6,102 nt of DNA. It comes from Rhodospirillaceae bacterium. Its GTDB lineage: Bacteria > Pseudomonadota > Alphaproteobacteria > UBA11073. The stretch covers positions 1 through 6,102 of the forward strand of contig DPZW01000105.1 in assembly GCA_003536545.1 (NCBI GenBank), read 5' to 3'. The translations under genes and the position numbers were made by a program. The notes under the pieces are model-generated. The model had not been told where the DNA came from. It was given only the letters and a program-made list of their open reading frames with translations, and did no database searches. Numbering within the stretch: position 1 is the stretch's first letter; every line of letters starts with the position of its first letter. Below are positions 1 to 5,320 of the stretch, one piece after another.

Positions 1-84
1 TTGCCCTGCTTGCACAGGATTGCCAAATTGATGGGCTGGTTTGTTCACCGCATGAAATTCGGCAATCCTGTGCAAGCAGGGCAA
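1..84. repeat. Perfect 24-bp inverted repeat with 36-base loop at the window edge
   Basis: Positions 1-24 are the exact reverse complement of positions 61-84, with no mismatch. The 36 bases between them (25-60) are not self-complementary. Both arms encode the same PyrF residues (ALLAQDC), in opposite orientations. The left arm ends exactly at the first base of the window, so the repeat may extend further left. Confidence 0.95.
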
Positions 85-538
85 AGCGACGGACCTGATC
101 CGTGGTGGGTGTCATGTGTCCCATCATTTTCAGATCATCATCATTAAGAGACGTCAGAACAGTCACACCTAAAATAAGGGGCCGTGGAATTTTTAATTTC
201 CGCGAGGTTTCATCAGCAGCTTCACGTGCGGCCATCATCATGGCTTCGCCGCCTGCGGTATGCACCGTCAGAAAGGTGGGCCGCAGTGTAGTGGCAGCCG
301 CCACGGCACCGGCAACTGTATTCGGGATATCATGAAACTTGAGGTCAAGGAAAAGAGCAACGTTTAACCCATCGACCACATGGCGAATGCCCGCAGGGCC
401 ATGATGCACAAAAAATTCCAGTCCCAGTTTGATTGCGCCAGTGATCGGGGCCACAGATTGTGCAATTTTTTTTGCTTGTGCCAGATCCGCAGTATCAATC
501 GCGACGAAAAGCGGTGTTTTAATTTTAGTTTTGGGCAT
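2..538 (-). CDS. pyrF: Orotidine 5'-phosphate decarboxylase, N-terminal part; reading disrupted at the left edge
   Basis: PyrF decarboxylates OMP to UMP, the last step of de novo pyrimidine synthesis, in the cytoplasm. The protein starts MPKTKIKTPLFVAIDTAD. It shows the N-terminal substrate-site Asp (D15 in AIDTAD), KLG at 37-39, and the catalytic DLKFHDIPNT at 65-74 with the D65/K67/D70 set typical of the family, followed by TVHTAGGE (91-98) and GVTVLTS (124-130). Family-like sequence runs to residue 159 (ALLAQDC, codon ending at 62). The frame then stays open to the edge but reads an unrelated tail (RISCGEQTSPS...) because the DNA here is an inverted duplicate. The expected continuation, QIDGLVCSPHEI, lies on the opposite strand. 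A full PyrF has about 230 residues, so roughly 70 are missing. The ATG at 538 lies 14 bases inside the ihfB end and has a weak GGA five bases upstream, so coupling to ihfB is likely. The identity is certain; the last 20 codons are probably not genuine. Confidence 0.9.
   Translation of the reverse strand, partial: MPKTKIKTPLFVAIDTADLAQAKKIAQSVAPITGAIKLGLEFFVHHGPAGIRHVVDGLNVALFLDLKFHDIPNTVAGAVAAATTLRPTFLTVHTAGGEAMMMAAREAADETSRKLKIPRPLILGVTVLTSLNDDDLKMMGHMTPTTDQVRRFALLAQDCRISCGEQTSPSIWQSCASRA
3..62 (+). pseudogene. pyrF: Inverted fragment of pyrF (central part)
   Basis: Read on the plus strand, this stretch encodes ALLAQDC followed by QIDGLVCSPHEIR. That overlaps, and then correctly continues, the PyrF protein that breaks off on the minus strand at position 62. 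The motif DGLVCSPHEI is the expected PyrF segment after the ALLAQDC helix. The piece is therefore the next part of the same gene, placed in the wrong orientation. It has no start of its own and is not an independent gene. The cause is either a fold-back artefact at a contig end or a true local inversion; the finding at 1-84 weighs the two. Confidence 0.8.
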
Positions 539-821
539 CAATATCCGAATTGAGTAATTCTTTAAGCGGCTTGCCGGCTTTGAAAAATGGGGTGCGTTTC
601 GCCGCCACCGTCACGCTTTCACCTGTACGTGGGTTACGCGCGGTGCGCGCACTGCGGTCCTTGGCCCAGAATGCGCCAAAGCCGCGCAGTTCAACCCGGC
701 GGCCTTCGGCCATCGCCTCGGCGATGGTGCTAAAAATAGTATCTACAATGGCTTCCAGATCGCGTTGATAGAGCTGCGGGTTACTTTCGGATAAGCGTAA
801 AATCAGTTCAGAACGTGTCAT
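525..821 (-). CDS. ihfB: Integration host factor subunit beta
   Basis: IHF-beta pairs with IHF-alpha to bind and sharply bend DNA in the minor groove, acting in nucleoid organisation, transcription and recombination. The protein has 98 residues, as usual for the family. It has the N-terminal dimerisation helices (MTRSELILRLSES... to about 40), then VELRGFGAF (43-51), the beta-arm tip RNPRTGE (62-68) with the intercalating Pro at 64, and the C-terminal TPFFKAGKPLKELL (77-90). RGFG, RNPRTGE and FKAGK are DNABII hallmarks; the VELRGFGAF context and the position after rpsA favour IHF-beta over HU. I chose the ATG at 821 over an in-frame ATG at 875 because GGAGG lies four bases upstream and family homology begins there. 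It follows rpsA but sits behind an intrinsic terminator, so it needs readthrough or its own promoter in the 52 bases before its start. It overlaps pyrF by 14 bases. Confidence 0.95.
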   Translation of the reverse strand: MTRSELILRLSESNPQLYQRDLEAIVDTIFSTIAEAMAEGRRVELRGFGAFWAKDRSARTARNPRTGESVTVAAKRTPFFKAGKPLKELLNSDIDAQN

Positions 822-825
822 GCGG

Positions 826-830
826 CCTCC
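826..830 (-). promoter_or_regulatory. Shine-Dalgarno of ihfB
   Basis: The minus strand reads GGAGG four bases before the ATG at 821. This site decides the ihfB start: the upstream in-frame ATG at 875 has no such site and lies at the U-tract of the rpsA terminator. Confidence 0.75.
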
Positions 831-873
831 GGGCGGCTGAGCGATATGGAGCCAGAATGCCGGAAAACTGCAC

Positions 874-907
874 AAAAAACAAGCACCGCAGTCGCCTGCG
901 GTGCTTG
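874..907 (-). terminator. Rho-independent terminator after rpsA
   Basis: On the minus strand a perfect 12-bp stem (880-891 pairing with 896-907, arm CAAGCACCGCAG) with a 4-base loop is followed directly by six T (879-874). It starts 25 bases after the rpsA stop codon. Stem, G+C content and T-run all fit an intrinsic terminator for rpsA transcription, and it separates rpsA from ihfB-pyrF. Confidence 0.9.
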
Positions 908-932
908 AAAATGCGCATTAATGTTGCGCTGC

Positions 933-2729
933 TTAGCCGTTGGAAGCTGCTTTCTCTTCCTGTGCTTTTTTAAGTGCTGCACCCAGGATGCCGCCCAGGG
1001 ATGCGCCGGATTCAGCGGTGCCGAATTCAGCAATCGCCGCGCGCTCCTCTGCAACTTCCTGTGCCTTGATGGAAAGCTGCAGCTTCTTGCCGCCCTTTTC
1101 CACCGTAATGATGCGGGCATCCACTTTTTCGCCAACCGCAAAACGGTCTGTGCGCTGCTCGCTGCGATCACGTGACAGATCCATTTTTTTGATAAAGCCT
1201 GTTGCATCGCCAACTGCGACTTCGATACCAGCTTCTTTAATGGCCGTGATTGTGCAGGTAACCACTTTACCTTTGGTCAGGCCACCCGGAGCAATAGCTT
1301 CGCTATCCGTATCACTGCTGCCAGCATTCTGATCACCGGTCAAAGCTTTGACAGATAAAGAGACACGCTCTTTCTCTACATCAATTTCCATGACACGTGT
1401 GGTGATGCTGTCACCTTTTTTATAGGCTTTGATGGCTTCTTCGCCAGACTGATCCCATGACAAGTCAGACATATGCACCATGCCATCCACGCCGCCTGGC
1501 AATCTCACGAACAGGCCAAATTCGGTGATGTTAGAGATTTCACCGGTGTAGTCGGTGCCTTCCTCATGCGTTTGTGCAAAATCAGTCCATGGATTTTTAA
1601 TGGTCTGTTTCATGCCAAGTGAAATACGGCGTTTTTCAGAATCCAATTCCAGAACCTGTACCTGAACTTCCTGGCCAGGCGTCACGATTTTATTTGGATG
1701 AACGGTTTTCTTGGACCATGTCATTTCAGAAACATGCACCAGACCTTCAATGCCTTCGGCAATTTCAACAAATGCACCATAGTCAGTGATGTTGGTCACT
1801 TTGCCGGTATGGATGCTATCGACAGCCAAATCAGCAGTTGCACCTTCCCACGGATCTTTCTCAAGCTGTTTCATGCCAAGTGAAATACGCTGGTTATCCT
1901 TGTTGAAACGAATAACCACGACTTCAACTTCCTGGCCGATGCGCAGCACTTCATCCGGGCGATTGATGCGTTTCCATGAAATATCCGTGACGTGTAGGAG
2001 GCCATCTACGCCGCCCAGATCCACGAATGCACCATAATCTGTCAGATTTTTCACGGCCCCCTTCAGGACTGTGCCTTCACGCAGATCCTGGATGATTTCC
2101 GCACGTTGATCCGCGCGGCTCTCTTCCATCACGGCGCGGCGAGACACAACGATATTGCCGCGTGCGCGATCCATTTTCAAAATCAGGAAAGTTTCTTTCT
2201 GGTTCATGATGGGTGATGCATCTTTCATCGGACGCACATCCACCTGGCTGCCGGGCAGAAAGGCAATCGCGCCGCCCAGATCAACGTTAAAGCCACCCTT
2301 CACGCGTGAGAAGATAATACCCTCTACCTTTTCCTGTTTCACAAAAGACTCTTCGAGTGTGACCCAAACTTCTTCGCGGCGCGCACGTTCACGTGACAAT
2401 TGTGCTTCACCTTCTTTGCCTTCGATGCGTTCAATGAAAACATCTACCAGGCCGCCGATTTCAAGTTCATTGCCGCCTTCGGTGAAGCCGAATTCTTTAC
2501 GCGGAATGCGGCCTTCAGATTTCAGGCCAACGTCGACGATAACCACGTCATCGGTCAGGCCGACGATCATGCCTTTCAATACCTGGCCTTCAAACGACTG
2601 GCGGCCGGCAAAGTTTTCATCCAGCAAAGATGCAAAACTGTCTTTGCCCTGGGGTTTAAAAATTTCTACGTCTGCGGTTGCGGGATTGTAACGCGCGCGC
2701 GTGTTTGTCAATTTGGCAGCTTTGCCCAT
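933..2729 (-). CDS. rpsA: 30S ribosomal protein S1
   Basis: S1 binds mRNA on the small ribosomal subunit and helps load structured or weak-SD messages. The 598-residue protein has six S1 (OB-fold) repeats: about 47-113, 133-198, 219-288, 305-375, 391-462 and 485-557. Repeats 3-5 carry the strong RNA-binding pattern (LTDYGAFVDLGGVDGLLHVTDISW at 229-252, and equivalents ITDYGAF and ITEFGLF); repeats 1, 2 and 6 are more divergent, as is usual. Linkers such as RISLGMKQ (281-288, 368-375) are typical. The C-terminus ASLGGILGAALKKAQEE resembles alphaproteobacterial S1. An N-terminal lead of about 30 residues precedes DSFASLLDENF, making it longer than E. coli S1 (557). I chose ATG 2729 rather than an in-frame ATG at 2753 because AGGAG lies six bases before it. 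The gene follows cmk after 71 bases, the usual cmk-rpsA pairing, and ends in an intrinsic terminator. Confidence 0.98.
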   Translation of the reverse strand: MGKAAKLTNTRARYNPATADVEIFKPQGKDSFASLLDENFAGRQSFEGQVLKGMIVGLTDDVVIVDVGLKSEGRIPRKEFGFTEGGNELEIGGLVDVFIERIEGKEGEAQLSRERARREEVWVTLEESFVKQEKVEGIIFSRVKGGFNVDLGGAIAFLPGSQVDVRPMKDASPIMNQKETFLILKMDRARGNIVVSRRAVMEESRADQRAEIIQDLREGTVLKGAVKNLTDYGAFVDLGGVDGLLHVTDISWKRINRPDEVLRIGQEVEVVVIRFNKDNQRISLGMKQLEKDPWEGATADLAVDSIHTGKVTNITDYGAFVEIAEGIEGLVHVSEMTWSKKTVHPNKIVTPGQEVQVQVLELDSEKRRISLGMKQTIKNPWTDFAQTHEEGTDYTGEISNITEFGLFVRLPGGVDGMVHMSDLSWDQSGEEAIKAYKKGDSITTRVMEIDVEKERVSLSVKALTGDQNAGSSDTDSEAIAPGGLTKGKVVTCTITAIKEAGIEVAVGDATGFIKKMDLSRDRSEQRTDRFAVGEKVDARIITVEKGGKKLQLSIKAQEVAEERAAIAEFGTAESGASLGGILGAALKKAQEEKAASNG

Positions 2730-2735
2730 ATGTTG

Positions 2736-2740
2736 CTCCT
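2736..2740 (-). promoter_or_regulatory. Shine-Dalgarno of rpsA
   Basis: The minus strand reads AGGAG six bases before the ATG at 2729. It lies inside the reading frame that would be used by the alternative ATG at 2753, which argues for the shorter protein beginning MGKAAKLTN. Confidence 0.75.
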
Positions 2741-2747
2741 GTGCAAT

Positions 2748-2768
2748 GCGCACAGTTCTGCTGTGCGC
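2748..2768 (-). promoter_or_regulatory. Hairpin in the rpsA leader
   Basis: An 8-bp perfect G+C-rich stem (GCGCACAG at 2748-2755 pairing with CTGTGCGC at 2761-2768) has a 5-base loop and lies seven bases upstream of the rpsA Shine-Dalgarno. No T-run follows on the minus strand, so it is not an intrinsic terminator. S1 is known to repress its own translation in E. coli through a structured leader. Whether this hairpin serves the same purpose is inference. Confidence 0.45.
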
Positions 2769-2793
2769 GATGTTATGTGATTGAGAATGGCTA

Positions 2794-2814
2794 TGCCGGA
2801 CTATTCGTCCGGCA
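2794..2814 (-). other. Hairpin across the cmk stop codon
   Basis: A perfect 8-bp stem (TGCCGGAC at 2794-2801 pairing with GTCCGGCA at 2807-2814) with a 5-base loop contains the last codons and the TAG stop of cmk. No T-run follows on the minus strand, so it is unlikely to terminate by itself. It could protect an mRNA 3' end or limit cmk-rpsA coupling; neither is shown. Confidence 0.4.
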
Positions 2815-3472
2815 GAAGCCGTGTGCGGCGTATTATCCCGAGCGCAACGTCTATGCTTTCCTGTGCGCTTAGATTGGAGGTATCGATTTCCACCGACCCC
2901 GCCGTAGTCTGAAGAGGAGCAGTTGCTCGCGTTCGATCTCTCTCGTCCCGCGCGGCTACCTCTGCCAAAACCTGCTCGTATGTAGCGGCCAGGCCCAGGT
3001 TTTGCAACTCTTTTGTGCGGCGTTCGGCCCGAATTTCAGGGCTGGCGGTTACAAACAGCTTGATGGGCGCATCGGGGCAGACAACCGAGCCGATATCCCG
3101 GCCATCCAGAATAGCCCCCCAGGCCGCGCCCGGTGGGTTCACAGCGAAATCCCGCTGGAGTTCAAGGAGGGCCTTGCGCACCGGGGGATGGGCGGAAATG
3201 ACAGAGGCTGCCTCGGCAACTTCATTGGAGCGCAGGGCAGGATCATTCAGCAGCATCAGGTCAAATCTGTCTGCCAGTTCCTGGGCGATCACTGCTGCGG
3301 TTTCCAGATCATCTGAATTGTCCCGCCGCTCCAGCCAGGCCTTGCCGACCCAGCGGTATAGCAGCCCGGTTTCCAGATGCGCAAAATTCAACACCCGCGC
3401 AATACCCTTGGCAATCGTGCCTTTTCCGCCGGCAGACGGACCGTCAATGGCGATGATGGGCAGTGGCGGCAT
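2801..3472 (-). CDS. cmk: Cytidylate kinase
   Basis: Cmk phosphorylates CMP and dCMP with ATP to give the diphosphates, feeding RNA and DNA precursor pools in the cytoplasm. The protein has 223 residues, normal for bacterial Cmk. Visible parts are the P-loop GPSAGGKGT (11-19, Lys17), the HLETGLLYR segment (32-40) matching the family's YLDTGAMYR, the nucleotide-monophosphate-binding insert (about 65-115), DGRDIGSVV (123-131), the lid-region RDERDRTRATAPL (175-187) and the late DTSNLS (197-202). The ATG shares one base with the mscL stop (TAATG). There is no GGAG core before it, only an A-rich GAAAAAGAAAT, so translation probably depends on ribosomes finishing mscL. The gene lies upstream of rpsA, its usual partner in proteobacteria. 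Confidence 0.97.
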   Translation of the reverse strand: MPPLPIIAIDGPSAGGKGTIAKGIARVLNFAHLETGLLYRWVGKAWLERRDNSDDLETAAVIAQELADRFDLMLLNDPALRSNEVAEAASVISAHPPVRKALLELQRDFAVNPPGAAWGAILDGRDIGSVVCPDAPIKLFVTASPEIRAERRTKELQNLGLAATYEQVLAEVAARDERDRTRATAPLQTTAGSVEIDTSNLSAQESIDVALGIIRRTRLLPDE

Positions 3473-3897
3473 TATTTCTTTTTCAAAATGTCGCGAATTT
3501 CAGTCAGCAGGATTTCCTGTTTATTGTCCGGCGGTGTCGGCGCGGCGGCTTCTTCGCGGCGGAAACGCTCCGTCATTTTATTCAGGCCTTTGATGAGTAT
3601 GAAAACAGCGAAACCGACGATCAGAAATTTTAAAACGGCATTGGCGAATAAACCGTAGTTGATGGTTACCGCGCCCGCGGCTTTTGCGGCGGCAAGGGTG
3701 GTGTAAGTCGTGTCGCCGGAAATTTGCAAAAAGAAATTACTGAAATCTACACCGCCTAACAGATAACCCAGCGGCGGCATGATGACATCGTTAACAATAC
3801 TATCCACGATGCCGGTGAAAGCCGCACCGATGATAATACCCACGGCAAGGTCAACCACATTGCCGCGCATGATAAATTTCTGGAATTCTTTAAGCAT
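3472..3897 (-). CDS. mscL: Large-conductance mechanosensitive channel
   Basis: MscL forms a homopentameric inner-membrane pore that opens under strong membrane tension and releases solutes during hypo-osmotic shock. The protein has 141 residues, the family's usual size. It begins with the amphipathic N-terminal helix MLKEFQKFIMRGNVVDLAVG, then TM1 (about 14-43, with the small-residue pore-lining run VGIIIGAAFTGIVDSIV), a periplasmic loop (about 45-76), TM2 (about 79-103, NAVLKFLIVGFAVFILIKGLNK), and a charged cytoplasmic part ending in the helix KQEILLTEIRDILKKK. The start is supported by AGGAG six bases upstream. It sits 15 bases after aroA and overlaps cmk by one base, so it should be co-transcribed with both. 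In many Alphaproteobacteria, as far as I recall, cmk follows aroA directly, so mscL looks like an insertion into the cluster, although its base use resembles its neighbours'. Confidence 0.98.
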   Translation of the reverse strand: MLKEFQKFIMRGNVVDLAVGIIIGAAFTGIVDSIVNDVIMPPLGYLLGGVDFSNFFLQISGDTTYTTLAAAKAAGAVTINYGLFANAVLKFLIVGFAVFILIKGLNKMTERFRREEAAAPTPPDNKQEILLTEIRDILKKK

Positions 3898-3912
3898 GTT
3901 TTTCTCCTGTGT

Positions 3913-5259
3913 TTACAAATTAAATTCAGCCCCAAGCTGTTCCATCATGGGAATGAAATTGGGGAATGAGGTTTGAATAGGCGTGGCATCATCAATCATA
4001 ATCGGTTGTTGCGCAACCAGGGATGCGATCAAAAAACTCATGCAGATGCGGTGATCCAGATGCGTGGTGATTGTGGCACCGCCCTGAATTTTGCCGCTGC
4101 CGTGGATGATTAAATCATCGCCGTCGATTTCGGTTTTCACGCCGCAGGCGAGGAGGCCATCCGCCATGACCTGCAGGCGATCGGATTCCTTGGCGCGGAG
4201 TTCATGAAGCCCGCGCAGGCGTGACGTGCCGTTCGCCATGGCGCAGGCGATGGCGAGAATGGGATATTCATCGATCATGGACGGTGCGCGACCCGAAGGC
4301 ACATCAATGGGTTTTAACTGTGCATATTGCACGCGCAGATCTGCAATCTTTTCGCCGTTCTCAATACGTTCATTCTGCAATTCAATCTTCGCGCCCATTT
4401 CGCGTAGCGTCACGTAAAGCCCGGCACGCGTGGGATTCATGCCCACATCTTTTAATAATATGTCAGAGCCTGGCACAATACATGCCGCCACACAGGGAAA
4501 TGCCGCTGATGAGGGATCGCGCGGCACTTGCAGCGTAAGGGGTTTTAATTCTGCATAGCCGGTGATGTGAATGGCTTTGCCTTCATCTAAATCTTCGATC
4601 TGAACATCCGCGCCCATCGCGCGCAGCATGCTCTCGGTGTAATCGCGCGTTGGTGTGCGTTCGATGACGGTGGTGCGGCCCGGCGTATTTAATCCAGCCA
4701 GCAGGATCGCGGATTTCACCTGTGCGGATGCCACCGGTAATTCATAACTGATCGGCATCGGCATGTTCGTGCCGCACAAAGTCAACGGCATTTTGCCATC
4801 CCTGGATTCAAACTGCGCCCCCATTTGCGAGAGGGGATCCATTACGCGTTTCATTGGCCGCCGCGACAGGGACGCATCGCCGGTAAATTGCACTGTGATC
4901 GGATGCGTCGCGCACATGCCCATGATCAGGCGCGCCGAGGTACCGCTGTTTCCCATATCCAGCGGGCCATCCGGCTGCTGCAATCCACCCACCCCGACGC
5001 CATAAATATGCCATACAATTTCTTTCTCCTCGCCACTCGCTTCTCGCCTCTCAATCCTCGCCCCAATAGCCCGCATGGCGGCGGCGGTGGCCATCACATC
5101 TTCGCCTTCCAGAAGGCCAGTGATGCGGCTTTCGCCCACCGCCAGCGCGGCGAACATAATGGCGCGGTGAGAAATGGATTTATCACCTGGCAATTCCGGC
5201 GTGCCGATGAGGGGGCCGGAAGATTTTGCGGATAAAGGGGTGGGCTTTGCGCTTGACAT
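3913..5259 (-). CDS. aroA: 3-phosphoshikimate 1-carboxyvinyltransferase (EPSP synthase)
   Basis: AroA joins PEP to shikimate-3-phosphate, the sixth step of the shikimate pathway to chorismate. The 448-residue protein shows the two-domain fold's key motifs: LPGDKSISHR (23-32, Lys27/Ser28), GNSGTSAR (103-110), GDASLSRRPM (127-136), ASAQVKSA (177-184), DPSSAAFP (248-255), SMIDEYP (327-333, catalytic Asp330), LRAKESDR (354-361, Glu358), HLDHR (400-404) and TSFP (430-433). Pattern and length resemble the class II enzymes known from Agrobacterium CP4 (GLLEGEDV, MNPTRAGL, PSMIDEYPILA), which is a similarity judgement by eye. The residue after GNS is Gly106, whereas CP4 has Ala at the matching position. 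The start is the first possible one: the codon before the ATG is an in-frame TGA. No Shine-Dalgarno is visible before it, which is unlike its neighbours. It is the first gene of the minus-strand run aroA-mscL-cmk-rpsA and is divergent from the gene at 5321. Confidence 0.98.
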   Translation of the reverse strand: MSSAKPTPLSAKSSGPLIGTPELPGDKSISHRAIMFAALAVGESRITGLLEGEDVMATAAAMRAIGARIERREASGEEKEIVWHIYGVGVGGLQQPDGPLDMGNSGTSARLIMGMCATHPITVQFTGDASLSRRPMKRVMDPLSQMGAQFESRDGKMPLTLCGTNMPMPISYELPVASAQVKSAILLAGLNTPGRTTVIERTPTRDYTESMLRAMGADVQIEDLDEGKAIHITGYAELKPLTLQVPRDPSSAAFPCVAACIVPGSDILLKDVGMNPTRAGLYVTLREMGAKIELQNERIENGEKIADLRVQYAQLKPIDVPSGRAPSMIDEYPILAIACAMANGTSRLRGLHELRAKESDRLQVMADGLLACGVKTEIDGDDLIIHGSGKIQGGATITTHLDHRICMSFLIASLVAQQPIMIDDATPIQTSFPNFIPMMEQLGAEFNL

Positions 5260-5280
5260 TCAGGCAAGTCATGCCGAAAT
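5253..5280 (+). promoter_or_regulatory. Candidate promoter for the 5321 gene
   Basis: A consensus -35 box TTGACA lies at 5253-5258. Sixteen bases later CGAAAT (5275-5280) is a poor but possible -10 box. A transcript starting near 5287 would carry the TTGGAG site before the ATG at 5321. The -35 box overlaps the first codons of aroA on the other strand, so the two divergent promoters would be packed into about 70 bases. The weak -10 box keeps this tentative. Confidence 0.3.
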
Positions 5281-5320
5281 AGCCGCCAAAGACAAGCTGA
5301 TTTATTGGAGTTAATTAAAA

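Noticed and set aside
1..84. Transposon end or integrase attachment site
   Set aside because: Both arms are coding sequence of pyrF itself, with no transposase, target-site duplication or foreign sequence nearby.
102..335. Plus-strand open frame of 77 codons
   Set aside because: It lies antisense to pyrF, whose minus-strand frame carries clear catalytic motifs; no ribosome site or recognisable protein.
818..1213. Minus-strand frame of 131 codons overlapping the end of rpsA and running to the ihfB start
   Set aside because: It runs through the rpsA C-terminus in another frame and through the terminator; composition is typical of a shadow frame.
2155..2691. Plus-strand open frame of 178 codons
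   Set aside because: It is wholly antisense to rpsA, Ser/Pro/Arg-rich as expected for a complement frame, and has no family motif.
2748..2814. Riboswitch or intrinsic terminator before rpsA
   Set aside because: Two short hairpins without T-runs and only 71 bases in total; no known riboswitch core is visible.
3015..3593. Plus-strand open frame of 192 codons
   Set aside because: It is antisense to cmk and the end of mscL, both unambiguous genes; no motif.
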